64,000 nucleotides of DNA from Spinacia oleracea (lineage: Eukaryota; Streptophyta; Magnoliopsida; Caryophyllales; Amaranthaceae): positions 3,162,001 to 3,226,000 of the forward strand of contig NC_079490.1 in the NCBI RefSeq assembly GCF_020520425.1. The letters are read 5' to 3'. The position numbers and the translations under genes are program-made. Within the stretch, counting starts at the first letter, position 1; each line of letters opens with the position of its first letter. This document shows positions 35,040 to 47,499 of this stretch, piece after piece. Below the pieces are notes generated by a model, which was given only the letters and a program-made list of their open reading frames with translations, did no database searches and was not told the DNA's origin.

Positions 35040-35683
35040 TTCAAACCCTATACATCCCTTCTCTCTCATAATCTTATTGGATTTTTTTTGCTAATTCAAG
35101 TTGAAGGTACCTGGTTGGATTTTGACTTTGGTGGGTAGAATCTCAAAAACCCAGAAAACCCCATTTTTTCTTCTGCATTCTCATGATCTGTAAGTTTCAA
35201 AATCCTTTCTTTTCCTTTTTAAGTTTGTTTTTTTGTTGAATTTATGCTGTTTGTCTCACTAGAAAAGGTAATTAGCTTAGGGTTTAAGCAGGTTTTCTTA
35301 CATTGATTAAGAAATGTGACTACTTTATTGGGATTTCTGATGTTTGAATTTGGTATCAGCCTGAATTTCTTCAATTTAGATACTTGTAAAGCTGGGATTC
35401 ATGCTTTTGGAGCTCTATTGAATTGGGTTTGTCTCATTAATTTGTGGGAAAAAGGGAAAGAAATGATGGGGGTAAATTGGGTGATGTTTGGGAATTGGGG
35501 TGGTTGTCTTTTTACTTTAGGGTTTGAGTTTGGTGAACTGAACATTGACCTACATTTTTAGAGCATTAGGTTAGGAAGTCCTTGTAATAATACATTTAGT
35601 TGGTTGTTTGCATAGTAACCAGCAATGGGTTTGCTGAGAGGGTTTTCATGTTGTTACTTGTTTTTGTGCTTGATGAACATCAG
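35040..35683 (+). other. 5' UTR exon and leader intron of SCAB gene
   Basis: CATGATCT/GTAAGT is a donor at 35190, and GAACATCAG before 35684 is the acceptor, so the leader contains a 494-bp intron. Upstream (34865-34915) three GAGAGAGAAAGTAGTA-like units and CT-rich tracts mark the likely promoter and transcript start. Confidence 0.6.
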
Positions 35684-35703
35684 GATTGTTGTAATCCGGC
35701 ACC

Positions 35704-38700
35704 ATGACGAGGATGACTCGTGAATTTGTGACTATGCAAAAGGAGAATGTCCCAGCTGTTTCAGCGGACGTGACATTCCTGTCAAGCCGGTTTCCTAATT
35801 ACAGGATTGGGGCTGATAATCAGGTTTTGGAGGTTAAGGACGAGCCTAAAATGGTATCAATGAAGGAGATTGTTGCCCGAGAAACTGCAATGTTGCTAGA
35901 ACAGCAGAAACGCCTGTCAGTTCGTGATCTTGCTCACAAATTCGAGAAGGGATTGGCAGCTGCTGCTAAGTTGTCAGTAGAGGTTCAACATTGCTTTTAT
36001 ATACCTCTCATATTCTTGTCTTTTCCAGTTCTTTGTACCTTAAATGTTTGTTTGTATCAGTTGTTTAAATAAAGCTTCATATTCAATATTCAAAATGTAA
36101 AGATAATCAATTTAATTTACCTTTGCATCAACTCAGAAGTGAAGTTTCACAAAGATGGTAATCTATGATTTCAATATGGATTATGGACCTAAATTATGCT
36201 ACTGGAATACAGGACAAACTCAAGGAAGCTGCTTCTTTGGAGAAACATGTTCTTTTGAGGAAGCTTAGAGATGCCTTGGAATCCTTAAGAGGTCGTGTGA
36301 CTGGTAAAAACAAGGGTGATGTAGAGGAAGCCATTTCCATGGTAAGTCTGATCTAATAAGGCTCTTATGCTTGTACAGCTGTACTCCCTCCTCTTGCCTT
36401 TTAACTGTTCTATTCTACTGAAACGTAATTGCTTGTTCCAGTAAAAAATGATGTTACATTGTAGAGACAGGTTAGAAATCTTGCCTTTATGAAGCACCTT
36501 GAATAATTTGTATGGTTGCAGTAAGACAAAATTCAGACGTTTCAATTATCATTTCTTGGAAATAACTGCCCGGGAATATTGAGTGAGTTGTGCTAAGTAG
36601 CGGGGGGTATAATTACTTCTATCTCGAGATGGTTAACTTGTTAATGAGTTTTGTTCGTTACTCCTGAACACCTCAAGAATTGTGTACAAACTAGTAGGCT
36701 TTCTAGTAAACAGGTGCGATGTAACTGAGTTTATAAGGAGGATGAAATGGTTGACTAAAGTAAATCTTGATTGCAATCCAGAAGTAATTATATTCGTAGT
36801 TGGCTTACTTTTTGGTAAGAGTATATTTGAGGGAAGATCTGCATCATCTCACAAGTTCTGATGTATGCTACATTTTTGGCTTACCTGGCCTATTGTGAAC
36901 CTTTGCTGGTCTAGGGCTGACTGATGTTCCTGAAAGTTCTCGTAAGAAATCAATTAGATACGGGCTAGTGATTTGCTTAACTGTTGCAATTCCTCTTAAC
37001 CATGTAAGATTGTTGACTGCAAAAGAAGAAATGGATAGCACCAAATCATCCATCGTAGAAAGTGACGAACAAAATTGTTAGTTTGAATGCGGTTATTGCT
37101 TCAGTTGCTAGGAAACTGTTGTCAGTTGCAATAAATTAATTGCATTCCTTGTTTGAATAGTTGATATTTTGTGGAAAATGGAGGAAATTCAATGTGTCTT
37201 GAACTCAGTGGTGATTTAAATGCCTTGACAACACATAAAGCTGGCTGATGATGCAGCGAGCCTGCAAGAAACGAGCACTATGCTTCTCACACCTTCTTTC
37301 CCAATACAAAACAGGTTTTTCCAACTCGAATATCCAGAGTACTTGGTTTTCTTCATTGGAAAATAAGCAGGGACACTGCCTGACTCATCTCAGGCACGCA
37401 CCACATATTTTGTTGTATTTTACCCCCTAGCATTTGGAGCATTTTAGCACCACAAGTGCGGTATCTTAGGACCAAACCGCAGACCTTCTGTTTGCAAAGT
37501 CCCAGTGATGCTGTTGATCTAAGTGTTCTTTGGTGATATAATGATTTGTGTTTATCGAGGAGAAACTGAAAATTATTGTGGAATCAGTGTCCATGAATGA
37601 TAATGAGTGGATCTAGCATAACTCTGTGATAAAATGTTTTTGTTATAGAAAGGAATTGACATGTCAACCATCTGGAGTATAAGGAATCAGTAAAGATCTA
37701 TTTTGCACCAATAAGTTGCATATTTTGTGTTAACTGAGCCTTTATCGTAACTCAGGTTGAGGCTTTAGCTGTTCAGTTAGCCAAAAGGGAAGGAGAATTA
37801 CTTCATGAAAAGGAGGAGGTGAAAAGGCTAGCACACTTTTTGAAGCAGGTATGCTATCATATTCTAGAACTCGGTATTCTGAATACGAAAAGAGTTGTGG
37901 GTTTTTTGGATTTGCTAAATATTGTGTTCCACTTGTTTTTGTATGATGAGTTTATTCTTAAATCTTTTTTCTGAACAAACTTGAACTTGTGTTAATTTTC
38001 TTTTTCACAAAAAGAAGTATAGTCAACTAATGTGCTTAAAGTCCATTATATTTGTTGCTTGTCAATTAGGCATCTGAAGAAGCAAAAAGACTTGTTGAGG
38101 AGGAAAGATCTATTGCTCGCTCTGAAATCGAAAACGCAAGAGCAGCTGTTCAGCGTGTGGAAGAAGCCATTCAGGAACACGAGCAAATGTCCCGAGCTTC
38201 AGGAAAGCAGGTTGATAAAATGTTATTGGTTTCAATGCTCTAAATTCCCTCTTCACCCTTGTTGTCTATGGCGTTGGGTTGAGGGATTTTTACATTTATC
38301 CAACGTAGGAGTAGTGTACTATTACGTAGCTGTGATCTCACACCTCATCTTCTTTGGCATGGTTAACTCTCTCCTCAAATTGGCGCTGACGTAGCATTGA
38401 GCATTTTCACTGTGTATTCCTCTGTATCATTTGTTTGAGGGGTTTTAGGGGATATTTTTAATTGAGCTAGACCTGTTAAGCATCTTTATTACGTTGACAT
38501 AATTCAATTTATGAGCCATTAGGAATCATAGTGGTGTGTGTTTATGCTGCTAGCCTGCTAGAAACTTTTTTCTCTTCTCTAAAATTTCCATGTGCATGAT
38601 CAGGACTATGAAGAATTAATGAAGGAAGTTCAAGAGGCTAGACGCATCAAAATGCTCCATCAGCCTAGCAAGGTTAGTGTTCTTGAACATTTCTGCTTAT

Positions 38701-41700
38701 ACCTGTAAATTTGCAGTCTTTTTAGCCTTCTTTTTATGTCCTACATATGTTTGTTATATGTCATATATAATTATATAAACATCTGGCTTTTTAAAGGGAA
38801 TAAACTCATCCTTAGTTGTCATTTTATATCCATTTAAATTTGGAAAAATGCAACAATATTTTAGGTAAATCTACTAAACCATGGTTCAGTGCATTTGTGC
38901 ATGTGATTATGCTCTATCCCTTTATAAGAGTAATTATTTTTGACCATATTAAAGATCCCTTGTACACTAAAACGTTATTTGACTAGTACTCCGTATATCT
39001 GTGCATTGTAAATTGTTTCTGTGCTTAAATTGGAATGGCGGAATGATACAAAATGGGTATCTTGCCAAGTAGAAACTATATTGTTTATGGATTGTGACTT
39101 CAACTATCATCTTGTACTGCATAAAGTTTTGATCATTTTACATGACAATGGACATATCGATTGCCACGTAACACATATAACCACTGTTTTGGTTATGGGA
39201 TTCTATGTGGCATACCATTCCCTTTCATTTGTCTTCCCATTGCTAGTGATGATCAATAAGCCCTTGAAATTAAGACTAACAGAGCCTTCACATTTAGTTA
39301 CTCCCTCCGTCCCAAATTAATCGTTACACTTACCTTTGCACAAAGTTTTAGGTGATAAGTGGTTGTTTGGTTATCAATTGTTTTTTTATTGAAAAAGTAG
39401 ATGGGATAGGAGTTATTGGGGTATTTTTTTAATTGAATGAGAGAGGGTGTGGGGACAAAAAAAAAATAGTGGGAAGAAAGAGACAATATAATAATTGTGG
39501 GGTCATTCCTAATTTAGAAGTGTAACAACTAATTTGGGACGGACGAAAAAGGAAAGTAATTGACAACTAATCTGGGACGGAGGGAGTAATTGACAATGCC
39601 TTCATGCATGTATGCCCACTATGCCTGAACACTTGGCTATTTGTCTATGTAATGGTTGCTTCTTTATATTGATTGTATATTATTGTATCCTTATGGGTGA
39701 ACTGAAATAACTCTATCAATCATCACCTTTTGCAGGTAATGGACATGGAATATGAACTTCGAGCATTAAGAACTCAACTCGTGGAAAAGTCTAAGCATTC
39801 TATTCTCCTTCAAAAGGAGGTATTATTATAGTGTTCTTTTTCTCGTGTTATCTTCCCATTTCGGAATGTGTATGACACCTTATTACTTGATTCAATCAAA
39901 GTAATATGCAATTTAGATTGCACTTGCTTTTCTTACAGTTGTGGGTTTTGTGTCTGGTTTCTGTTTTCTGGTGGAGTTAGTACTCATAGACTATATTCGG
40001 CAGTAATGCTGTCAAGTGGACTTCTGTTAGTTACTTCTTTATTGCTATATATTGGACCTTTGATATTATTCAGGATCTAAGTATAGGAGGAACTCTAATG
40101 GTGGTCACAACCTGTTTATGTTCTCTGTCATAATATTTTATTTTTCTACTTTTTGCAGCTGATAATGAAAAAAAAGAACGAGGATGAACTGGCCCATTTA
40201 TATGAAATCGAAGGGCAAGAGCTGTTAGGGTCTTTTTTGCGGGTCAAAAAACGTTCCGATGAGGCTAAAGAGCTCTTTGAATGCTCAATTCAGTGGTACA
40301 GGATAACGTCTGATAGTGAGAAAAAGGAGCTTATATCAGGTACCAATTGGTAGCATGTTGTAGATGAGCAGTGATAGACTGATAGGTTTATCTTGCTTCT
40401 TTTTGTCTATTTGCCACTCGTGTCATTTCTTATCATAAGATTTGACCCTTTTGCATATCTTTGAGATAAACATATTGTTTCTCATTGTAGAAAAAGAAAA
40501 CACTTGCTCTATTGCTTCAATGATTATACTCATGTTATGCTATACTTTGATTGATTCCATGCTCCATTTACTGTTTTGGGAGATTTGTGGGTCAGTGGGT
40601 GCTAATGTAAATTTCAGTTTTTAGAACACATAAACAACCAACTCGAGAAACTGACCATCTCTGAACTCCCCTTCCTAACCCTCTTTTTTTTTTTTAAATG
40701 TGTGTATGTTTTCCTTTTAATCCTTCCTAGTTTTTAGGGTTTTATTTGGGGTGGGTGTGTATTGTATTTTCAATTCAATAGTATTGAGGGTAATTCAGAA
40801 CTCAAGAACCAAAAGTTGGAGAAGATTGATCACAGCTTTTCTTTCTTGTTAACTGGATTTATTGTTGAATGTTATATCAGGGGCCAATAAACAAATTTAC
40901 GCACCGGAGCCATTTGATGTTGGAAGAACCTTGCACGCAGAAATCACCTTCGACGGTGGAAAAGCCATGGTGTCCACCACCGGTCCAATTGATCCTGGTT
41001 AGTCCATGATCCCGAATAATTGTATTTTTTGAACCCGACTTGCTGATGGAGTTCATTAATTACATTTCTTAGTCAAGTCTTGTAGAAAACCAAAAGGTAC
41101 AATTCTAAATATGAATGCATTTTTTGCTTATCAGCACCAGGTTTGGGAAGCTATGTTGAGGCTCTTGTTCGTAGACATGATACGGAATTCAATGTAAGTT
41201 GCTTCCATGCACATCAAATTGAAATATCGAGTCACCTCTTAGGCAGTTTTGTATGTACTTTAAATTTCAAAACTTCCATATTTTATCTGTTTCTTTCTGT
41301 CAATAAATCATTGCAAAGTTAATGATAAGAATTAAGAACCTATCCTTTCATTCATCCCCCCCCCCCCCCCCCCCCAAAAAAAAGAAAAAAAAAGATGGTT
41401 GTGGGCTAGACCGGGCTGTGCTTTGGGCTGACCCCACGTGCCTTGGGCCTGAATAGGGACGACCTGGGTCGAAATTTTTAAAAGTGCGGCCCAAACCCAC
41501 ATGCCCTCGTGTCGGGCCGTTCCATCATGCCTAAGCCTAATTTCACTCAAATCATCGTGATTTGTCATGCTTTTCCCCAAAAAAATGTGGCCCGGGCCCA
41601 CTTCTTCGTGCTTGTTTTGGCCTGTCGGGTTGTGTCCTGCCTCAGCCCGGTCCAGTGCATCTTTACACCCCCCCTCCCTTTTCAAGTATAGAGCTACACA

Positions 41701-43479
41701 CTTTTTTGTTTCAGAAATTAGAAGGATTAAGGACAAACAAGTCCCTTTTCAAGGACTATTCTATGATTGCGAACTTGGGTTTTCGGATTTTGTCATTTGA
41801 TTTCAATATTATTTATTTAACAGGTAGTAATCACTCAGATGAATGGCGTAGATCAACCATCACAATCCATCCATGCTCTGCATATTAGAAAGATGAGGAT
41901 GAAGCTTTGTAAGGGCAAGACAACAATCGCCAAAGAGTACTATTCCTCTGCAATGCAGGTGCACTTAACAAACTCTCAACTAAGGTTTCCTAGTAAATTT
42001 TCTTATAACTAAGAAGTGAGTACGTTATTGTCTAAAATATGATTGCATCTATTTCCAATGAAGTCGAAAGTTCTTTCTTCATTGACTTTTGAATTATACA
42101 AGACTTCTTGTTCATTTTGGAAGTAGCAAACCTCTGTTGTAATCAAAGGTCTTTTGAAACACTTCGTTCTCTTTTAGTTGCATAGTTACTATTTTTGGTA
42201 ACTTTTGCTACCCAATTTTACCAAAATAGCATAACTTGTTCTCATTAACCTACCCACTTACACTACTCATATCTAAAAGTGGGGTCAGCCAAGTATGTAA
42301 ATTCCCTTGTATCCACTTGAAATTGAAAAATCAAGGTGAACAGTAAACGTTGCAGCTATTTCGAACAGAGGAAGTACTTTGTCTTTTTTCGAACGGGTGT
42401 AATTTGTTTTTATTTCTGTTTTCTTCAGCTTTGTGGGGTTAGAGGTGGTGGAAACGCAGCAGCACAGGCAGTATTCTTCCAAGCAAAGCCGGGTTTGAGC
42501 TTCATTATAGCATTTGAATCAGAAAGGGATAGAAATGCCGCGATTATGCTTGCCAGGAGGTTTGCTTTCGACTGTAACGTAAGTTAAATCTTCTAGTCAT
42601 ATTATATTCATCATGAACCATGAACTTAGGCTCCGTTTGGTTTGGGTAAAACGTTTTCAGTGTAAAATAATTTTTTCCATGGAAAAATACAATTCCAAAC
42701 TAATTTTCCTTTGTTTGGTTCCTTACAAAAAAAATTACTCCGTAATAGAAAAAGGAAAATGGGAGAATATAGGTGAAGATTGATGGGAAGAAGGAAGGTG
42801 GAGGTAAGGAGGAAAGATGGAAAAGTGGTTTCCCTTCCTTTCAAATGGAAAACGTTTTTTCCACCTTTGAAGGAGTTATGGAAAATTGTTTTCCATCCGT
42901 TGTCAAACCAAACAACGTAAATCCCAAACCTTTAAAATGTATGCATTGAAAATACTATGCTTATCAATAGTGTTTTGGGTGTTAAAACCTTGAAATTCAC
43001 TATTCACAAGGGATTGAAAATTGAAACCATTCCCTTTAGAAGCTCTATATTGACATTTGCAAAGGTCTTGAGTTCATACCCCCTAACTTACATATTCTTC
43101 TTCCTCTTTCCCCAAACCTTTAAACTTACAAAATTGTTCTACGAGTTGACATTATTGGAATAACGAGTTGACATTATTTTAAATAGCAGGGTATTTCAAT
43201 TGTGACTATTATTAGTAACTAAGTTACATTCTACATTCGTTAAATTAATTCTTAATTACTTAATTAGGCAACATAATTACCCAACTTATTTTGCAAATTG
43301 ATCCAACAACTAGTTGATTGAAAAGGGGAAAATCATTTTCCATGAAAACGTTTTACACCCTACCAAACGGAGCCGAACTAAAACTATGCTAGAAAATTCA
43401 CGTTTGGCAAATTCTAAACAAGTTTGTGTCTTTTTATTGGCAGATTATGCTTGCTGGTCCTGGTGATAGAGCGCCCTAA
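35704..43479 (+). CDS. SCAB1: SCAB-type actin-binding protein (stomatal closure-related)
   Basis: Twelve coding exons: 35704-35982, 36213-36341, 37756-37848, 38070-38210, 38604-38672, 39736-39819, 40159-40339, 40881-40997, 41135-41193, 41824-41958, 42429-42578 and 43444-43479. Together they encode 490 residues, close to the 496 of Arabidopsis SCAB1, and all sites are GT-AG. The N-terminal actin-binding segment (VSADVTFLSSRFPNYRIGA) is followed by a long coiled coil (SVRDLAHKFEKGLAAAAK to about residue 290). The C-terminal half is the fused Ig-PH module (APEPFDVGRTLHAEITFDGG, SYVEALVRRHDTEFN, CGVRGGGNAAAQAV). In Arabidopsis SCAB1 dimers bundle and stabilise F-actin and help stomata close. SCAB2 or SCAB3 orthology cannot be excluded. 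The first coding intron has an ordinary acceptor but a weak donor (GTTCAA). Confidence 0.94.
39301..39586. mobile_element. Stowaway-like MITE (286 bp) in SCAB intron
   Basis: CTCCCTCCGTCCC / GGGACGGAGGGAG ends lie between TA dinucleotides (39299-39300 and 39587-39588). The right end is duplicated: ACAACTAATTTGGGACGG, then ACGAAAAAGGAAAG, then ACAACTAATCTGGGACGG. Confidence 0.85.
41356..41377 (+). repeat. Poly-C tract of 22 bases
   Basis: A run of 22 C followed by A-rich sequence lies in the SCAB intron 41194-41823, directly left of a hAT-type MITE. The length in the assembly may be unreliable. Confidence 0.8.
41391..41666. mobile_element. GC-rich hAT MITE in SCAB intron
   Basis: The left end AAAGATGGTTGTGGGC and the right end GTGCATCTTTA are inverted copies of the TAAAGATG terminus seen at 2115-2423. 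The interior has CGGGCC and CGTGCC words. A C-rich CACCCCCCC follows the right end, which may be the partner of the poly-C on the left. Confidence 0.6.
42629..43374. mobile_element. Tourist-like MITE with nested insertion, last SCAB intron
   Basis: GGCTCCGTTTGGTTTGG at the left and CCCTACCAAACGGAGCC at the right belong to the same family as 49223-49548. That copy is continuous at ACAACGTAAA-ATGATTGAAAAGG. Here about 395 bp of unrelated AT-rich DNA (about 42918-43312) splits the same point. Confidence 0.75.
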
Positions 43480-44600
43480 TCTCTCGGTTAAATGTATATT
43501 ATCAAAGATCAGGAACGTGTCGTGTATATTACTCCGTAAGTTTGTACTAATAGAGAGGTTTTAGAAGAGGGCTTCGACAATGTCGCTGTGTAACGTATTA
43601 TCTAGTGTGCAACCACCCCACCATCTTCTCTTCCTAACCACAGAGGCATCCATTTTTTTTTTCTGGGTTTGCCATTTTATCTGGTTTATTCATTGGAATC
43701 ACCCTGAGTTGTATTTTTTTTTATTAGAATGTCTTTTTTGTCATTTTTTTTTGTATCCCTGTAAAAGAGATTAAGGCAGGGCTTGACTAGCCTCTGATTG
43801 ATTTATTTATTTGCTCATTTGGGAGTGGTTTTGTTGATTTACTTATATAGAAAAGAAAAGAAAAAAAAGAGAAAGTTTAACTTTCATTCTTTTGTATACT
43901 ATTTCATTTTGGTTTATTTTTTAAAAATGGCTTTGTTTATTTTGTTTTGCGCGTCACGAAGGCATCACAAATTACAAACGGAAGAGCTAAACTCACACAT
44001 GTGATCTATCGTACATAAGCCCTTAATCTTTGCCACTAAATAGACTCCAAATAAATGTTACCTCTATACAAGTAGGTTTTATCAATGTAACCAAAAAATT
44101 ATTACAAACTCCAAATCAAAAGTTTATAACTAATCATATCCAAAAAATAATTGTAGGGTTTGGTTTGAAATGGAAATTACAATGTTGAGTTGTATTGTAA
44201 ACATTCACCCAAATTTAAAACTATAATCAAATAATCAAGCATAATCCCTATTTACATCCAAGGTACAAACTTAGCTTCTTTGTCCCTTTTTTTTATTTTT
44301 TCAAAGAGAAATAACTGGTTGTACCCTTTTTTTTAAGGAAAATAGCCGGTTGTACCTTGTAAAGTACTCCCTCCGTCCCATAATATAGTGCCCGTTTGAC
44401 TAATATAGTACATTATTTTTTTTATTTTTTTTTGCATTGCTTTTGGAATCATTTGGTGCTTCCATATACCTTGTTGTATGATGAAGGTGAAGACTCCCCT
44501 ATTTTCGTATAATTTATTTTATTTTTGTGTGTTTTTTATTGAATTTGTTTTCTTTGGATGTGTGAGGAATCTTTTTAGGTGTGTTTGGTATTCTCCATTT
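43480..44600. other. SCAB 3' UTR and intergenic spacer
   Basis: T-rich sequence with a likely 3' UTR to about 43800. An isolated Stowaway left end (GTACTCCCTCCGTCCCATAA) lies near 44366. No gene recognised. Confidence 0.45.
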
Positions 44601-45468
44601 CTCCTCCTCTCTTCTTTGTTTTCAGGTTCGTGGACAAACTGCCAAGCAAATTCAATCCAGGTCTCTCTACCTAAACCTACTTTGATGTTTCAGTTTTCTT
44701 TCTTATCCAATTTGTTTCATTTTCTAAGTTGATTATTAATCATGGGGTATTATAAAGTTTTCATCTTTTTAATCTAATTATTGCACTATGTTACTCAATC
44801 TTAATTGATTGTTAGAGGATTCATATATCCATCTTGTAGTTAATTGAGTGATAAAATCCAGTAGAAAATCAGATTCATGAATTGATTATATTTACTACTC
44901 CGTACAATATTGTATACATCGGGTGTATATTATAGGAATCCGTATGTACAATAAGCTTAATCACCCCAAATTACGTAAAATTCAATTTCGCAATTTTTTC
45001 AACTGTGTGTAAGGCTGTGAGCCAATTTGGGCAAATTGAAAGCTGATCTTAAATGCAGTTAGTCACATAGAATCCTGAAATTTTGGTGATTAAATTTCTT
45101 AAAATGAAAGAAATATACAACCTCTAAGCTCAGTGTTATGTTACTCGGACTCGGGTACCCATGTCAAACACGGGTTCGTGTCTGCTGTTTTGTGAAAAAA
45201 TTCCATGGTTTTGGTCTAAAATGAAGTGTTCGGTGTCCAAAACTCCAAACCCGTGTCCAATTATCGAGGAGCCGACATGGGTACTTAAGATAAACTGAAG
45301 AGTCCAAGTACCATAGGCTTATTTTTTAGGATAATCTTTTGAATATCATTAGTAGAGAATATGCATGAGAATAAGCTTAAATTTTCCAGAAATTAGAAAG
45401 TTGTTTGCTATACCAAACCTGAACTTGATTTCTTCATAGGTGAAAAACGCGAAAATCAAGCTTTTCTG
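44600..45468 (+). other. Probable 5' UTR exon and leader intron of first CNX6 copy
   Basis: CAATCCAG/GTCTCT (44660/44661) is a possible donor and TTCTTCATAG (ending 45439) is a good acceptor shortly before the ATG at 45469. The pairing is by motif only. Confidence 0.4.
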
Positions 45469-46098
45469 ATGTCTGAGGAGGACAAAACTCTTATCGAAAT
45501 ACTCGAGGAGAACAACCCAATTGACATTATAAAGTACATAAACTTTGTACGTGCTCCAAAATGTGGCGCTATAGCGACTTTCTCTGGTACAACGCGTGAC
45601 ACTTTTGATGGAAAAGCCGTTGTAGAACTGAGATACGAAGCATATGTTCCTATGGCAATCCGCTGTATCAAGTCCATATGTACTTCAGCTCGGGAAACAT
45701 GGAATCTGAACTTAATTGCCGTGGCTCACTGTCTCGGTCCTGTTCCTGTTGGTGGAACAAGCGTTTTTATTGCCACGTCATCAGTTCATCGGGTTGATGC
45801 ATTGGATGCGTGTCAGTACTTGATTGATGAATTGAAGGCAACGGTGCCAATTTGGAAGAAGGAAGTTTATGCAAATGGTGAGGTTTGGAAGGAGAATTCG
45901 GAGTTTTTGGAGAGGAGGACTGAAATTGGTGAGAACTTCCAGCCCGGCCCGTTTAATTCCAGCCGGCCTCGGGCCAGCCCTAAGCCTGGCCCGTTGAACA
46001 GGTCTAGTGAGAAGAAGGGTTGTTGTGGTAACAAGGTTAGGGTGGATGAAGAAAGAAGTAACAAGAAAAATGATGATAATACAGGAATACACCAGTAG
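45469..46098 (+). CDS. CNX6: Molybdopterin synthase catalytic subunit, copy 1
   Basis: 209 residues, MoaE/MOCS2B family. With the small sulfur-carrier subunit (CNX7/MOCS2A) it inserts two sulfurs into precursor Z (cPMP) to give molybdopterin, in the cytosol. Family motifs are present: the N-terminal arginine region GAIATFSGTTRD, the active-site His-Arg in SSVHRVDALDAC, and the catalytic lysines in DELKATVPIWKKEVYANGE. The first conserved HRLG motif reads HCLG here. After the catalytic domain comes a plant-type low-complexity tail (SSEKKGCCG, then Lys/Asn-rich). This copy has an extra Pro/Arg-rich insert (about 14 residues) before that tail, compared with copy 2. The coding part has no intron. 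Confidence 0.95.
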   Translation: MSEEDKTLIEILEENNPIDIIKYINFVRAPKCGAIATFSGTTRDTFDGKAVVELRYEAYVPMAIRCIKSICTSARETWNLNLIAVAHCLGPVPVGGTSVFIATSSVHRVDALDACQYLIDELKATVPIWKKEVYANGEVWKENSEFLERRTEIGENFQPGPFNSSRPRASPKPGPLNRSSEKKGCCGNKVRVDEERSNKKNDDNTGIHQ

Positions 46099-46139
46099 AA
46101 ATGTCACTTAGCAATTATTTTCTTGAACTGATTTAATCA

Positions 46140-46720
46140 GTAACTATTGATATGATCAATAAATTAATTTCTTTCTGGAATCTTTCGTTGTTGGCTTCTC
46201 TTATGTTTCATCTTTGTGGTGATTGATTTGTGCGAGATCCAAGTTTACTTCCTGATAAAATGAATGCGGAAGTCAGCCTAAATTTGTCAGAAATTAGGAA
46301 ATTGTTTGCACAAAGCTGAATAATCTGATATCAATAAATTTCTTTCTTTCTGGAGTCATTTGTTGTTGGTTTTCTCTTATGTTTCATTTTTCGTTGTGAT
46401 TGATTTGATACTATATAATGTAAACACGGCGAGATCCAAGTTTCGTTCCTGATAGAATGAAAGCAGAAGTCAGCCTAAATTTGTCAGAAATCAGAACATT
46501 GTTTGCACAAAGCAAAACTAGTTAGTTTCCTTCCTAATAGAATGCAAAAGATCTGCGAGATTTGAAAGAAACCAGAACATAAATGTGAGAGATTCAAGTT
46601 AGAAAATTGAGTTTGATCCTGATAGAATGCAGAAATCAGTCATAAACTTGTCAGAAATCAGAAAATTGTTTGCACATAGCTGAACTAGTTAGTTTCCTCC
46701 TGATAAATGCAGAACATAAA
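46140..46720. repeat. Repeated flanking segments between CNX6 copies
   Basis: A unit of about 190 bp with CTGATAGAATGCAGAAGTCA, CCTAAATTTGTCAGAAAT and AAATTGTTTGCACAAAGC occurs near 46255, 46445 and 46615. GTTGTTGGTTTTCTCTTATG-like 3'-flank text also recurs. These look like copies of the CNX6 3' flank and leader. Confidence 0.8.
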
Positions 46721-46802
46721 AGCTGCAATAGGGTTTTACATGCCAAAATCCATTCATCATTATCCAGCAAACTTTGTACGTGCGAATTTCAAGCTCTTTC
46801 AA

Positions 46803-47387
46803 ATGTCTGAGGAAAAAACACTTATCGAAATACTCGAGGAGAACAACCCAATTGACATAGTTAAGTACATGAACTTTGTACGTGCTCCTGAATGTGGCGC
46901 TATAGCGACTTTTTCTGGTACAACGCGTGACACATTTGACGGAAAAACCGTTGTAACACTAAGATACGAAGCATATGTTCCTATGGCAATCCGCTGTATC
47001 AAATCCATATGTACTTCAGCTCGAGAAATATGGAATTTAAACTTAATTGTTGTGGCTCACTGTTTAGGCCCTGTCCCCGTTGGTGAAACAAGCGTTTTTA
47101 TTGCCACGTCATCTGTTCATCGGGTTGATGCATTAGATGCTTGTCAGTACTTGATTGATGAACTTAAGGCAACAGTACCAATTTGGAAGAAGGAAGTTTA
47201 TGCAAATGGTGAGGTTTGGAAGGAGAATTCGGAGTTCTTGGAGAGGAGGTCCGAGCTTAGTGAGAACTTCCGGCCCCGCCCGTTGAACAGGTCTAGTGAG
47301 AAGAAGGGTTGTTGTGGTACCAAGGTTAGGGTGGATGAAGAAAGAAGTAACAAGAAAAGTAATGAAAATACAGGAATAAACCAGTAG
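46803..47387 (+). CDS. CNX6: Molybdopterin synthase catalytic subunit, copy 2
   Basis: 194 residues from the ATG at 46803, which aligns with the copy 1 start (MSEE-KTLIEILEENNPID). An in-frame ATG at 46707 would add 32 residues absent from copy 1 and is less likely. All family motifs are intact (GTTRDTFDG, HRVDALDAC, DELKATVPIWKKE). It is about 90% identical to copy 1, with the same HCLG change, and lacks the Pro/Arg-rich insert. It lies in tandem, same strand, 704 bp after the copy 1 stop. The copy 1 leader intron seems not to have been duplicated. Both reading frames are open, so both may be expressed. Confidence 0.94.
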   Translation: MSEEKTLIEILEENNPIDIVKYMNFVRAPECGAIATFSGTTRDTFDGKTVVTLRYEAYVPMAIRCIKSICTSAREIWNLNLIVVAHCLGPVPVGETSVFIATSSVHRVDALDACQYLIDELKATVPIWKKEVYANGEVWKENSEFLERRSELSENFRPRPLNRSSEKKGCCGTKVRVDEERSNKKSNENTGINQ

Positions 47388-47499
47388 AGATATCACTTGG
47401 AAGTTGTTTTCTTGAAGAAATGAAGAAATTTAATCAGTAAGTTTTTGTTTCGCAAGGTAAGACAAATTCAGTTGTAAACTTGTACTATACTCTATTGAT

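Noticed and set aside
44360-44410. Stowaway MITE
   Set aside because: Only the left end is present; no right end within several hundred bases.
46707-46802. Upstream ATG extending CNX6 copy 2
   Set aside because: The added residues are absent from copy 1 and derive from repeated flank sequence.
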